IMG/VR virus record: IMGVR_UViG_3300045974_000102
Span: 1-64,000 of that record
Direction: 5' to 3' (one strand)
Origin: a virus
DNA length: 64,000 nt
The position numbers were made by a program, and so were the translations under genes. The notes beneath the pieces are model-generated. The model did not search any database. It was given only the letters and a program-made list of their open reading frames with translations, and was not told where the DNA came from. Positions 34,882-45,537 of this stretch are shown piece by piece; the stretch's first letter is position 1, and every line of letters begins with the position of its first letter.

Positions 34882-36086
34882 TATTGTGTCACCGTTATGA
34901 TAACAGAGCTTTCTTTAGGCTCTATGATAAGTTTCTCATTTTTAGATAAATAGATTTTTTCATCAATCGTTGTTACACTATAAGGAACCTTACCTCTAAA
35001 ATCCATTGGGCCAACATACCCATTCACTAATGTCAAGTCGCATGATACTATGTCATAACTAGCGCTAGTAATATATTTAGCTATATCCTGTATATAAAAT
35101 TCTGTGCCAAAATAGTTATTTATATATGTAGATAACCTATCTGTAAGAAGAGTAGTTATTGTTGTAGACTGTTGCACATCATATGTCTGTCTTGTCTTAA
35201 CAGCAGCAACAATTTCTAGTCCTATATAATTAGGCTTTGTTACTGTATAGTTGACCCACGGTGGTATAACTGAATCGAGAACTGTTTGAGCTGCTGATAT
35301 TGTTGCGTCTGATGTTATAGGTGATATCCCTTGCACATAGAAGGTGCATGTGCCTCCACCATTTGAAGCATGATCTATATAGACTTCAGATATACCTGGT
35401 ATACTTGTGAGCATATCATAAAGTCCAAAATAGTTAGTCTTTGGAAATGCTTTTAAAGAATTAGAAATTCTGTATCTATAGTTCTCGTCTGTCTCGTCTG
35501 AGCGACCAGTTCCAATTACTGAAACGTTCGTAACTAATAATGAGTTAGATGCTGCTCCAACATATTCAGTAAAATTATGTGAAGTTAATGTATTCGCCTG
35601 GATGATTTCATTTGGACCAGATAGTAACTCTGCACCTATAAAGCATTCTGCGGCAGTAGTTAATAGTGTTACTTGTGCCTTTAATCTAAACCTAAATGTA
35701 TTAGTGCCACTTCCACCAGAGATAATTGTTCCCTCAGGAATAACTATATTATTTGGTGTTGAGCCTATTGTATTTATATCACCAAACTTACCATACTTTA
35801 CATAAAATTTTAATGTCTTCATGTCTTCTGTAATGAATGGGGTTACAGACTTTCTTCTTTTTGTGCCAAAGAAGTTTTCTCCTATGTAATTCAAATCTTT
35901 GCCTTGAGAGCTAATAATACTATTGCGCTTAGAGTAAAGATCAAGCTGGTTCTCAAGTTGCATCTGTTCGTATGCACATGACTGTGCAATCTGATATGCT
36001 TTAGATCCTGGCACTAAATTATAAAGTCCAGTTCTATCCTGCATTCTTGATACTATTCGACTAAGCTTATCATCTATTGTAGCCAT
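34881..36086 (-). CDS. Baseplate_J-family wedge protein
   Basis: 401 residues, homologous in pattern to P2 gpJ / T4 gp6-type wedge proteins that form the ring around the hub and trigger sheath contraction. Diagnostic parts: an N-terminal helical segment with NLVPGSKAYQIAQSCAYEQM, IVIPEGTIISGG (rim strand of the jelly-roll), NVSVIGTGRSDETDENYRYR at about 190-210, and GISEVYIDHASNGGGTCTFY. These elements come in the usual order and the length is typical for large-phage versions. It follows a gp25-like protein, the standard order of myovirus baseplate operons. Confidence 0.88.
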   Translation of the reverse strand: MATIDDKLSRIVSRMQDRTGLYNLVPGSKAYQIAQSCAYEQMQLENQLDLYSKRNSIISSQGKDLNYIGENFFGTKRRKSVTPFITEDMKTLKFYVKYGKFGDINTIGSTPNNIVIPEGTIISGGSGTNTFRFRLKAQVTLLTTAAECFIGAELLSGPNEIIQANTLTSHNFTEYVGAASNSLLVTNVSVIGTGRSDETDENYRYRISNSLKAFPKTNYFGLYDMLTSIPGISEVYIDHASNGGGTCTFYVQGISPITSDATISAAQTVLDSVIPPWVNYTVTKPNYIGLEIVAAVKTRQTYDVQQSTTITTLLTDRLSTYINNYFGTEFYIQDIAKYITSASYDIVSCDLTLVNGYVGPMDFRGKVPYSVTTIDEKIYLSKNEKLIIEPKESSVIITVTQ

Positions 36087-36092
36087 GTATAA

Positions 36093-36488
36093 TTACCTAT
36101 AAGATTGTTGGTTTTCGAGGTTGACAATTATTTGGAAGGTATCGCTTGTATCAATCTGATTTGTTTTAAATCGTAGTCCAACAAATAGTTTACCATTTGT
36201 TATAGAGCTCATTTTTATATCATAGTCTTGATTTGCGAAGAGATTGTTCAGTGTTAAAACTTTACGGATTTCGTATTCTACAGATGTGCGTGAGAATGCG
36301 CCTTGGCCCTGGATAAATCTTTCAATACCAGCAGCACAGTCATCTAGTAAGAAGTCGTCATATCTGCCAGATATGCGTCTCTCTGCTGTTTTCATTGTAG
36401 ACAATGAGTAAGACCTTTCAACTTCTATATCGCTACCAATAATGATATCGTCTGCATCGTCTGTTTTAAAGTCAGTTATTTGTAGCAT
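36093..36488 (-). CDS. gp25-like baseplate wedge protein
   Basis: 131 residues. The sequence ERRISGRYDDFLLDDCAAGI, then VEYEIRKVLTLNNLF, then NGKLFVGLRFKT has the layout of the gp25/gpW-like lysozyme-fold wedge proteins: an entry strand, an amphipathic helix that dimerises with Baseplate_J, then a closing sheet. It sits directly upstream of the Baseplate_J gene, separated by six bases, as gp25 genes commonly do. Sequence support alone is modest; context raises it. Confidence 0.6.
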   Translation of the reverse strand: MLQITDFKTDDADDIIIGSDIEVERSYSLSTMKTAERRISGRYDDFLLDDCAAGIERFIQGQGAFSRTSVEYEIRKVLTLNNLFANQDYDIKMSSITNGKLFVGLRFKTNQIDTSDTFQIIVNLENQQSYR

Positions 36489-36521
36489 ATTACAAGCTCC
36501 TTAAACAATTGTTAATAACTA

Positions 36522-36926
36522 TCATCCAAGTATAGCCTTTATCATTTTAGCTAGCCCAGATAAATGCTTAGCGAATGGTGGGTCACTATAGACCAAAACT
36601 GGTAGTGGCGTATAGACAGTTGATGGCAACCCAGTTAGTAGCTCATCATTAAATGTCCAGAAGGACGCGAACCTTGTATCTGATGGATAGTTAGTTATAT
36701 GCGTTTTACCATTTATAACCGTGCCTCTGTCATTGATAGAAAGTCCATTTGAGCCATTAGTAATTCCAACTTTATTTGGCGTAGTAAATACCTGTGCTAT
36801 GCCATCTCTACTCTTTAGTATCTTTTCGTCAACACTAAATCTTAAATGTTCACAGTCATAAGAGAATGCTGTAGCATCTAAAATATTTCCACTATTATCT
36901 GTAAGTTCTACATTTTCTATTCCCAT
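36522..36926 (-). CDS. Hypothetical baseplate/spike-associated protein
   Basis: 134 residues, mostly beta (LRFSVDEKILKSRDGIAQVF, then LSINDRGTVINGKTHITNYP), ending in a short helix (AKHLSGLAKMIKAILG). Its start overlaps the preceding stop by one base. No family recognised. Position between an OB-fold-like protein and gp25 suggests the tail tip or spike complex. Confidence 0.5.
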   Translation of the reverse strand: MGIENVELTDNSGNILDATAFSYDCEHLRFSVDEKILKSRDGIAQVFTTPNKVGITNGSNGLSINDRGTVINGKTHITNYPSDTRFASFWTFNDELLTGLPSTVYTPLPVLVYSDPPFAKHLSGLAKMIKAILG

Positions 36927-37300
36927 TATTGATCAAAGACCCCGCCTATATAGAAGTGATTAAGCGCATACATTTTTGGTGTTACTCCCATGTCATTAAC
37001 CTTTCCCATAATCTTAGCATTAAATCTTCCACCTGTATGCTGGACATATACTAGTTCACCAGCTTCATATTTATTGCCTGCCATATAGTCATGTTGTGAG
37101 CACGATATGATAGCCTCAACTGCTGGATTAAAAGTGCCTTCTCTTTCTAGCACAACAGTAAAAACACCATGACCATCATCTATACTTTTTATTATACCTC
37201 TACACTGCTGAGGAGTATTGGTTGTATCTGTTGTGCGATTAAGCATGTCAATGCCTAACTCACTTACATCATTAAATAATCCTGCTATATTACCAGACAT
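36926..37300 (-). CDS. OB-fold-like baseplate spike component
   Basis: 124 residues. After a helical start (about 1-30), the sequence CRGIIKSIDDGHGVFTVVLE, then CSQHDYMAGNKYEAGELVYV, then RFNAKIMGKV has the strand order and polar turns of the OB-fold found at the N-terminus of gp5-type spike proteins. It follows the giant hub gene with a one-base TAATG overlap. A hub-to-spike adaptor function is inferred. Confidence 0.45.
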   Translation of the reverse strand: MSGNIAGLFNDVSELGIDMLNRTTDTTNTPQQCRGIIKSIDDGHGVFTVVLEREGTFNPAVEAIISCSQHDYMAGNKYEAGELVYVQHTGGRFNAKIMGKVNDMGVTPKMYALNHFYIGGVFDQ

Positions 37301-40300
37301 TATGCTTTCTCCTTACACCACTTAATTACAGCGTATCTCTTTTCTGCATAATTCTTCTCAACATCATAATTATGCTTTAGCTGCTTAGAGCTTTCGCCTT
37401 TAGGTATCGGATTGTTATCTGCATCAAAGCCTCTGCATTGCATACCATTATATCTCCAATAGCTTAGCTTATGGATAACCTCTCTCTTAGCCCAAGGATC
37501 TGTGCCTTTATATTCGCCCATATATCTTGTTTCTGCATCTATAGCTCTTTCTGCTATATGTTTTACACCAGCAAATATAACCCATTTTGCATACTTCACA
37601 TGATTATCACTTAAGTCTTCCCAGCTTCTTGGAAACGCAGGAGTCTTTGTTTTAATCCAATCTGCATCCTGAGCCATTTCACGAATAATCTTATCGACCC
37701 ACTCTTTACCATGAGAGCCATCTTGTCCAGCAGATAGTTGCATTAAGCCAATGTCGCTTGACTTAGCGTGTGCATTAAATGAACTTTCACACTCTATTGT
37801 TGTAGCTATCATTAATGGGTCTAGAAGTGGAGTTGTATTTTTATACTTATTAAAAGCTCCTAATACCCAACTGAACAATACTTCTGGTGTTGCTATATCT
37901 TGGTTCTTCTTGTTCATTTGCTCAAGCTTCCATTTAATATATTCAATCCCTTTACCTGGTGGCACAGCCTGTAGGTCAGCTAGTGATAGAGGTGTTCCAG
38001 GATATGCCTTTTTGAATTCTGATGGGCTCATGTCTGCCATAGCGCCTGGTAGTGGATTAACTACATTTCTATTTGGATTCTCAAGCTTAGATATTCCTGT
38101 CCAGTTGACTGAGGTGTAGTCACCTATCTGACGTAGTGTATTGTCAATTGTTTTCTTGTAGTCTGCTATAATTCCTTTACCAAACATGAATGCATCATTA
38201 TTTTTATAGCCTTCCATACCTTGCATTAGTAGTGAATTACGATACCATATAGGATGCACTATTATTGCATTATTCTTTGTGATAGACTTAATAGCCATGC
38301 TCTCAAACAACTGCGGTATCATCTCTATACAAGTAAGTAGTAAATATGCTATACCAGCTTTCATAGGAGCTGCATGGATGATTGTGCCAAATGGACTAAG
38401 GGCTAATCTTTCTCCAAAGCTTCTCTTCGCCATTGCAGTTATAGTTGCTCCAGCCTCAGCTTCTACAGCTGCGGCTACTGGTTTTGTGGTAAGCGCCTTA
38501 GCTAGGTCTGACATAAGATTTTTCTTCTTTAATAGATTACGCGCAACTGTTGATTCAGCCCCTGCTCCGAATGTTGCTTCTTCGAGAGCTTTCGCTATTT
38601 CTATTTCTGACATACCAAGTATTTCAGCACTTTCTTTCTTAAGTATCGTAGCTATCTGATCTATTAAACTCTTTCTGCTATGGGCTGCCCATTTCTCAGC
38701 GAGTGTAGTAGCAAAGCCTTTTACATTAGTTAGTATCTCTCTAGCCCTAAACTTAGCTCTTGCTGCGTTTCTGCTTAATACTCTTTGCTCAGCACTATAC
38801 ATCCTCTCTGACATTATAAATTCATCTGCACCTCTAAGCCAGTGCATTAGCCCGCCAAAGAAATAGCCAAACTCTCCAGCAGACACCATAGCATTAAAGC
38901 CCATTGCTTCTTTAGCTAACATAGGCACATATTCGTATTCACGTCTTTCCATAGCTGCAGTATCTGGATTTGCTTTTCTATTCTTTGCTTCATCACTACC
39001 TATGACCTGACTGATAAGAAATGCCCCACCTGCTATAAAGGCAAGTGCAGCTAATACCCAGACACCCATTGATCCTAGTGCGTATCCTCCTATTGCTTGT
39101 AGGACTCCTCCTACACCAATCGTGCCTATGTGTTCAAACATAATTCGTTTGAATACTTGTGCTGTGCTTAAATACGAGTCATGGTTGACTGAACATACTA
39201 GGTTAGGCACTATATGAGTTGTATAGCCCATCTCTGAGTCGAACTTATGTATAACAGTTTCTACTTCAACCCAGCCATACATCTTGTTTACTTTGTCAGC
39301 AATGTATATCTTATCATAAGGCTCTATTTTAGAATTGCCTCTAATAATAAGTGTGCCACCATATAATCTTTCAGCACCTTCTTTAAGTCTGCCAATAGCA
39401 TATTGATTAGCCACGTCTTCATTGTCTGTCCAGTTTATAGATTCGAACTTTTTAATTAGATATGTTGGATCTATATCTGCATCAATACAGAACTCAGTTA
39501 CCTTGTCTGAGTCTTCTACGTCCTTCTGGTTCTTAGCATACTGAACAGTTATATGATTCCACCCTCTGTCAGGTGTAGCCTTTATGCCATTGTGTATAAT
39601 ATCTTTAAATGACGATACCATATGGTGTTTCTGAAATGGAATAAATGGTGCTACTGCATTGAAGAATTTGGTGCCTTCAGCAAATTCACCATATCTATTA
39701 AGCTTTGGCCCTAAGTTCTTAATTGCTTCTCTAATGCCTTCAGCATACATATCTGTGCTTAGTAGTGACATTGAGGTTAAGGATGGAGCCATTGCTTGAA
39801 TAGGGTCATCTGTTCGGAAATAATTCCATTCTGCTGGACCTAAAAATAGAGTTGAGCGGTTTCCATAAGGTCTTACATCTAGTGCATAGTTAGGATAAAG
39901 GCGCTTAATGTTTTGTAACACATCCCATATAGTAGTCTTATTATTAATATTAAAGTTAACGCCATGCCATAACTTATTCCAAATGTCAGGAGCATAGATA
40001 TTGTCATCTATTGGATTGTTACCAGACTGGAATATCTTATAGAAGTGCTGTCCTATTTCAAGACTTGCCTTCTCATTATTATATAGGGCTCCAGCGAATG
40101 AGCATCCTATCTCACGGATACGTCCTGCAAGAACGCTTAGATAACCATGCTCACCTTGCTTGCCCCACCATTTATGCATAACTTCTTCTGTCCAGATGTC
40201 TGGCACATGTGTTAGTGGTTTATATAATGTTGCTATAGATGCACCTGCAGCAGTTAGAGCCATATATCTAAATAGTTGCTTAGGTCCGAGAAAGGCCGCT

Positions 40301-43300
40301 GTAGCTGAGATGCCTGCACCAGCACCAAATATAAGTCCTGACTTCCAGCTATCTTTAAACATTGCCATTACAGAGATATGACTGCGACCAAATCTTTCTA
40401 TGAAGCTTCCATATATCTGTCCGAAGTGTGCGACTTGTGGATTACTTCTTAATATCTTACTTATAATGTCTGCATAGTTATTGCCACTTATATTTTCTGC
40501 TCTTGATGATGGCGCAGAAATAAGTTCTCTTCCGTCACCATGAGCTTCTATCTCATAAATGTAAGTATCTTTGTTTCCACTTAACGATGTAATAGTGCCA
40601 ATAAATACTGTATCTAGCATTCTAGGATCTGTTGAATATCCAAGTCGAAGTGCTATTCTCATTCCAGTGCGCAAAGGAACTACAGATGCTCCATAAATAC
40701 CAGCTGAGCCGTCTGAGAAAATACGAGTGTCTTCTTCTGTGTCCTTGATATTCTGTGGTGAGTATGGGCTAGATCCTTCAAATACATTTCTAGATGTGAT
40801 CTGATTAGGTCTTATTTCTGTAGAAATATACTTAGGGTCTATAACAATCCTGCATCTTAATAAGTGAACAGGGTTGTTCTTATCTCTAATAACCATTAAG
40901 TCTTGGACGAGTCTAAAGTCATAATAGTCATCAAGTGAATAGTATTTATAATCAGAAGTATCTGATTTAATTACATAAAGCTTATATGTAGGGAATGCAT
41001 TCTCTAGGCCATCTGTAGGCATCATGCTTTTTAGGATGTTCTCAGCACTCTGATTAGCTGCTGACTTCATATCTGCATTAGTAACTTCACCACCAGTCCA
41101 TGGCTTATCATTACTCATACTATATGCGGCAGCTTGTTCAGTTAGGTTTGTTGTATCTTTTTTGTAGTAGTTATATATAGCCTTATCTACTGCATTAGTA
41201 GGCGTTGCAGAGGCATCAGATCCATAACCTGTAGAAGTAATCTGAGTTGCATCTATCATTGGTCTCCATGTGTTAGATTCAAACTCTGCTATGCTGCTCC
41301 CTTGGTAGCCTGGCATGCCATCTATCGTGTCTTTCCATAAGCCATTTAAATTACTTGGATCACTAGAGCCAGCTTTAGTAAATGTATTTATCCATACATC
41401 ACCTGATGGAGCCAGTGTGTCACTTGGAGAGAGCGTGAACTTAGTGCTATTGAAATCTCTAATCGGACCTTCGGCATTGAAAACATATTCTGAGACTGCA
41501 CCTATACTATCTGTGTAGCCCATAGAAGATAAATAGTATGCCGCTGGACATCTACTTAAAAGTCCAAGCTGTCCTTGGAGTTCCATTAGTGTTCCATATC
41601 TAGGCATTGGAGCGCCAAGCTTCGTGTTATCTTTTATAATTGGATGACAGTCAGATACTAGAGTTGAGCTTACAGGTCCTACTGTTCTGCCATCGGCTCT
41701 CTTAATAGCAATCCCTCTGCTATTTCCATCTGCTACATTTACAATATCGCCTTGCTCCTGCTTTTTATCATTATTATAAAGTCTGGCAGAGTAAGTAGAT
41801 GTAATAAATCCTTCTGCTTCTTTTCTAAGTGCATTCATCCTGCCATATGCACAGTCTGTAAGCATGCTTGTGCTAGTCAGACTTGTTGGTGGTCTATCTC
41901 TACCTTCTACTATAGATCTAGCCCATCCTGCCCATCCTATAGTTTTAGGATCCATCATAGCCTTGGTAAGTGATGATTCTTTTCTTTCATCGTCTCTAAC
42001 TACTTTGCCATCTTTGACATAATTAACATTCATATCTTTAAGTCTTGTTGGCATTGTGTTTGCTATAATAGGACTAAGTGGAGAGTCTTTATCTATAAGG
42101 TCTTTAAAGGTTGCACCTTCTTCGGCACTAAAGGATTCTCTTGCATAAACATTCTTCCATACTGTTGTGTTCATAGATGGAGAAACAAAGTCTACAACGT
42201 CTGTCTTAATTTTGTCAAGGAACTCATATAAGTTAGTTACTTTATAGTTAACATACCAATCGCCCATAGTGGCTGAGTCAAGCATAGATGCTGCTACAAA
42301 ATTATCAATCCATGGGAAATATCTATGGCCGCCCCATGGCTTAATTTTCATAAGTTCAGGTTCAAGGATTACTTCTCCTTCTGGAACTTCTTCTTCGGAT
42401 TGGTTTTCTACAGACTCGCCGTATGTTCCAGTGCCTTCAACTACGCCTCTTATTAGTAGAACATAAAGTGCTACCCAGCGCCTTACGCTGCTGTTAGTTG
42501 AGATGTCTCTTTCGCTCTTAATATCAACTTCTAGGATCCAGTTGCCGCTTACTCCATCTTCGCCTTCTGTTGCAAGATATTCTTTGCACTGGGTAGTCAT
42601 CTTACCATAATTACGCAAGATCGCGTGCTCTCTGTAGTCACCTTCGAAGTAAAAATATAGGGCTCTGCCATCATTTGCAAAAGCTTGTTTCTGGTTCCAT
42701 GTTTCTTCGAATGCATCTTTAAACAAAGCCATAAGTAATACTTTGGCATTCATTCTCTGTTCAGCAGTGGCGGTTTTATCAAGCATTGCTAACAGTTGGC
42801 CTTTAGTTATCGTGTTTAGGCCTGATGTTATATTCTTAGTAAAGTAACTTGATGAATATTCTGGTAGCTCAGCAAACTCCTCATCTGCAAAGCGAGACAT
42901 TTTATTTATTTGCCAATTCTCTAATGATTTAATTACGCCTACATTTGATTCTGGTAAAAGCAGTTTATCTTCATATATACCACCAGCTAAAGCTTCAGCA
43001 AAGGTTATGTTACCTCCACCCCACTCTGGATTTGTGCTTCTTATAAAGAACTTCCAATTATTAAATATCTTTGATTCGTTCCATCCGGCTTTACGACTTA
43101 CTACGTCAGTTACTAAAGCAAGGAGTTGGGCTATTTGCTTATATTTAGTTCTAGCTCTATTGTCTGTTACAGTGCTATAGAGCTGTGCTCTGCTATCTAT
43201 AAGGCCCATGATGCCAGTCTTTGGGTCGTCTGCTATAAGAAAGTAAGATGAAAGTATAGCCCTGGTAGCTTTCTTAAATACTGACAAGTCTGGTGGTATG

Positions 43301-45525
43301 CCATTGAATGAGTTCTTAGCCATCTTATCTAGAATATCATTCTCACCATCAGCTAATGAATTAGTCTTTTCTCTTTCAATAATTTTCCCAACTCTTGCCT
43401 TAACTGCTTCATCTGATTGGGCGATAGCTACTACTCTACTAAGCCCCCAATAGGAGTCTTGCTGAGCTGCTTTATTAATATAGCGAGCATTGTAAATATA
43501 AGACTCTTTTGTTAAAGAAAGATTTACATCACTTAAACCTGGGTGTCCATCAAGTGAGGTAATAATAGAACTCTGCAGTGTAAGAACTTCTGTCAAGCAT
43601 AGTTTGGTGACACCATTTGCTATTATGTATCTGCCATCATAAGTTCCATAGTTTGGACCTCTATCATATTCTGGTCTATAGGTCTTTAATACTTTACTAA
43701 TAGTTTCTGAGTTAGTTGTCTTGAAGTTAATATCTACGTTAGTTTCGCCTGGTCCAACATACTGAGCTGTTGGAATAGACATGCCAATGATAGGTATCCA
43801 TGCAAAGTTGTTTTGATATGTTACAGCAAGACTATGTGCTTCTTCTTCAATAGTCGAGTCTACAATTAAATTTAATCTTCTGGACATTTCTTCAGCTTGT
43901 CCATTGCTAGCTTCAACTGCCTGATGAAACTTCTCTCTATCTATTTTATGGATTAGTAGAGATGAGTCTTCTGCGAACCATACGCGGTCTGGGTCATTAA
44001 GAATTTCTTCAACGAATAAGTTGTATGGGTGTATCGCATCTTCTAGGACAAGTGTCTTAGGAATAGTTGCATCTTTTTCGTCTTTAATAGTTGTCTTTAG
44101 AGACAAGTCTTTTAACTGTGATATTGTTCTTGCATTCTTATCATACTTATAATATTCAAGTCTTTCAAATGTATCACCGTTGAAATATGAGTTATAATTA
44201 AATAGTGAGAACTGGAATGTTGCGCCTAGTGAGCCTGGGTGTCCATCTAATGTGTAGACAGTATAAGAGTCCATTGTAACAGGAATATAGTCTGTGCCAG
44301 CATATGGACTTAGTATTACATGTCCTTCTCCTATCAACTTTCCAACTAAGTCAACTGATCTAATAAGATTAAATGGACAGTATGTATACTGCACAATAAT
44401 TCTCTTTAGTTCATTGTTGATAGCCTCTTCTCCACTGAATATTACGTTCATCTTTATTGCAAGTCTATTCGTAGAGTTAGAAATTGGCTTAGACTCTCTG
44501 CCTAATATAGGGACGCTATATGTTGTGCGCATTTGAGCAATAGTCACGTGTGTAGGAGGAACCTTAAGCCACACGTCGCCTATCTTAATTATTTCAGTTT
44601 CACTATCACATTTAGATAAGATCTCTTGTCTTCTAAGATCATCCGTGCCATAGAGTTTATTAAAGTCTCTTCTGGCTGTATCTCTCATTGCAATAACAGA
44701 CTGATTCTGTGGAGTTGTAGGCAGAGCTGCTGCATTTGCTACATCTGGATTTAGCTTTAGGAATGCTGCAAATCTTTGATTTAGGTATTGTGGAGTAATA
44801 CTATTTACTGCATCTGCCCATGCTGGATCTTTTGATGGAAGCAATGGTATAGCTTTGCCTATATCAACAAGCATAACATTTAACTCTCCTCGTTGATCTG
44901 TAGCTATACCATAATCGTTTACGAATGGGAGACCTGTTATTGCTGTTTGATCTTCAAATGCTACCTGAGCAGGAGTTATGGCTCCAGTGCCAAGACTGTC
45001 AGTTCTTAGCTTCTGGATATCTAATACCATATTAGGATTTTTAAAACCTTCTTGTAAAGTTTCATGTAGAAGTATAGTGCCTTCTACAGCTTTACCAACT
45101 TCTGGAACAGCATTACCTTTTGCATCTACACCAGCAAGGTTGCTATTAGTGGTTATATGGGCAAGAGCAACTTGTTCGCTGCTGCCATCTGTATAAACAA
45201 GTTCAAGTTGAGTGGGTCCAGTTGCTTTAACAAAAGATACTATCTTGCCAGGCTCAACACCTTTTACTTGTTTGCTGTTAACCATTACAGTAGGATATGT
45301 ATTTATATCTCCAGAGCGATAAGCTTGATATGTTGGTGTGTCGACCTTATATGCAGCATGCTGAGCTATTGTTGCCATTGATGCTTTTAAATTTTGCGCA
45401 GTTGTCCCATTACCTGACCAAGCTGATGTTGAGAACTTCTTTTTATTTTCATCTAAAAGGTTGTAATTCCACACATTAGCTGCTACGGAACTTACACCAT
45501 CATACGAACTTTTTAAAATTGCCAT
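37300..45525 (-). CDS. Giant tail hub protein with C-terminal lytic transglycosylase
   Basis: 2741 residues, very large for a hub. The C-terminal about 200 residues are an SLT-type lytic transglycosylase: ATTIECESSFNAHAKSSDIG (catalytic Glu at about 2579) followed by LMQLSAG. Residues about 1535-1670 read as a gpD/gp27-like hub (AFPTYKLYVIKSDT, then RLGYSTDPRMLDTVFIGTIT, then IYEIEAHGDGREL). GWVEVETVIHKFDSEMGYTT at about 2095 recalls late-control D proteins. Membrane-like stretches occur at about 1700-1735 and 2132-2172. LDGHPG recurs near 425 and 658, marking a duplicated beta domain. The protein probably forms the tail tip that opens peptidoglycan during DNA entry. Confidence 0.8.
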   Translation of the reverse strand: MAILKSSYDGVSSVAANVWNYNLLDENKKKFSTSAWSGNGTTAQNLKASMATIAQHAAYKVDTPTYQAYRSGDINTYPTVMVNSKQVKGVEPGKIVSFVKATGPTQLELVYTDGSSEQVALAHITTNSNLAGVDAKGNAVPEVGKAVEGTILLHETLQEGFKNPNMVLDIQKLRTDSLGTGAITPAQVAFEDQTAITGLPFVNDYGIATDQRGELNVMLVDIGKAIPLLPSKDPAWADAVNSITPQYLNQRFAAFLKLNPDVANAAALPTTPQNQSVIAMRDTARRDFNKLYGTDDLRRQEILSKCDSETEIIKIGDVWLKVPPTHVTIAQMRTTYSVPILGRESKPISNSTNRLAIKMNVIFSGEEAINNELKRIIVQYTYCPFNLIRSVDLVGKLIGEGHVILSPYAGTDYIPVTMDSYTVYTLDGHPGSLGATFQFSLFNYNSYFNGDTFERLEYYKYDKNARTISQLKDLSLKTTIKDEKDATIPKTLVLEDAIHPYNLFVEEILNDPDRVWFAEDSSLLIHKIDREKFHQAVEASNGQAEEMSRRLNLIVDSTIEEEAHSLAVTYQNNFAWIPIIGMSIPTAQYVGPGETNVDINFKTTNSETISKVLKTYRPEYDRGPNYGTYDGRYIIANGVTKLCLTEVLTLQSSIITSLDGHPGLSDVNLSLTKESYIYNARYINKAAQQDSYWGLSRVVAIAQSDEAVKARVGKIIEREKTNSLADGENDILDKMAKNSFNGIPPDLSVFKKATRAILSSYFLIADDPKTGIMGLIDSRAQLYSTVTDNRARTKYKQIAQLLALVTDVVSRKAGWNESKIFNNWKFFIRSTNPEWGGGNITFAEALAGGIYEDKLLLPESNVGVIKSLENWQINKMSRFADEEFAELPEYSSSYFTKNITSGLNTITKGQLLAMLDKTATAEQRMNAKVLLMALFKDAFEETWNQKQAFANDGRALYFYFEGDYREHAILRNYGKMTTQCKEYLATEGEDGVSGNWILEVDIKSERDISTNSSVRRWVALYVLLIRGVVEGTGTYGESVENQSEEEVPEGEVILEPELMKIKPWGGHRYFPWIDNFVAASMLDSATMGDWYVNYKVTNLYEFLDKIKTDVVDFVSPSMNTTVWKNVYARESFSAEEGATFKDLIDKDSPLSPIIANTMPTRLKDMNVNYVKDGKVVRDDERKESSLTKAMMDPKTIGWAGWARSIVEGRDRPPTSLTSTSMLTDCAYGRMNALRKEAEGFITSTYSARLYNNDKKQEQGDIVNVADGNSRGIAIKRADGRTVGPVSSTLVSDCHPIIKDNTKLGAPMPRYGTLMELQGQLGLLSRCPAAYYLSSMGYTDSIGAVSEYVFNAEGPIRDFNSTKFTLSPSDTLAPSGDVWINTFTKAGSSDPSNLNGLWKDTIDGMPGYQGSSIAEFESNTWRPMIDATQITSTGYGSDASATPTNAVDKAIYNYYKKDTTNLTEQAAAYSMSNDKPWTGGEVTNADMKSAANQSAENILKSMMPTDGLENAFPTYKLYVIKSDTSDYKYYSLDDYYDFRLVQDLMVIRDKNNPVHLLRCRIVIDPKYISTEIRPNQITSRNVFEGSSPYSPQNIKDTEEDTRIFSDGSAGIYGASVVPLRTGMRIALRLGYSTDPRMLDTVFIGTITSLSGNKDTYIYEIEAHGDGRELISAPSSRAENISGNNYADIISKILRSNPQVAHFGQIYGSFIERFGRSHISVMAMFKDSWKSGLIFGAGAGISATAAFLGPKQLFRYMALTAAGASIATLYKPLTHVPDIWTEEVMHKWWGKQGEHGYLSVLAGRIREIGCSFAGALYNNEKASLEIGQHFYKIFQSGNNPIDDNIYAPDIWNKLWHGVNFNINNKTTIWDVLQNIKRLYPNYALDVRPYGNRSTLFLGPAEWNYFRTDDPIQAMAPSLTSMSLLSTDMYAEGIREAIKNLGPKLNRYGEFAEGTKFFNAVAPFIPFQKHHMVSSFKDIIHNGIKATPDRGWNHITVQYAKNQKDVEDSDKVTEFCIDADIDPTYLIKKFESINWTDNEDVANQYAIGRLKEGAERLYGGTLIIRGNSKIEPYDKIYIADKVNKMYGWVEVETVIHKFDSEMGYTTHIVPNLVCSVNHDSYLSTAQVFKRIMFEHIGTIGVGGVLQAIGGYALGSMGVWVLAALAFIAGGAFLISQVIGSDEAKNRKANPDTAAMERREYEYVPMLAKEAMGFNAMVSAGEFGYFFGGLMHWLRGADEFIMSERMYSAEQRVLSRNAARAKFRAREILTNVKGFATTLAEKWAAHSRKSLIDQIATILKKESAEILGMSEIEIAKALEEATFGAGAESTVARNLLKKKNLMSDLAKALTTKPVAAAVEAEAGATITAMAKRSFGERLALSPFGTIIHAAPMKAGIAYLLLTCIEMIPQLFESMAIKSITKNNAIIVHPIWYRNSLLMQGMEGYKNNDAFMFGKGIIADYKKTIDNTLRQIGDYTSVNWTGISKLENPNRNVVNPLPGAMADMSPSEFKKAYPGTPLSLADLQAVPPGKGIEYIKWKLEQMNKKNQDIATPEVLFSWVLGAFNKYKNTTPLLDPLMIATTIECESSFNAHAKSSDIGLMQLSAGQDGSHGKEWVDKIIREMAQDADWIKTKTPAFPRSWEDLSDNHVKYAKWVIFAGVKHIAERAIDAETRYMGEYKGTDPWAKREVIHKLSYWRYNGMQCRGFDADNNPIPKGESSKQLKHNYDVEKNYAEKRYAVIKWCKEKA

Positions 45526-45537
45526 TATAACCTCTTG

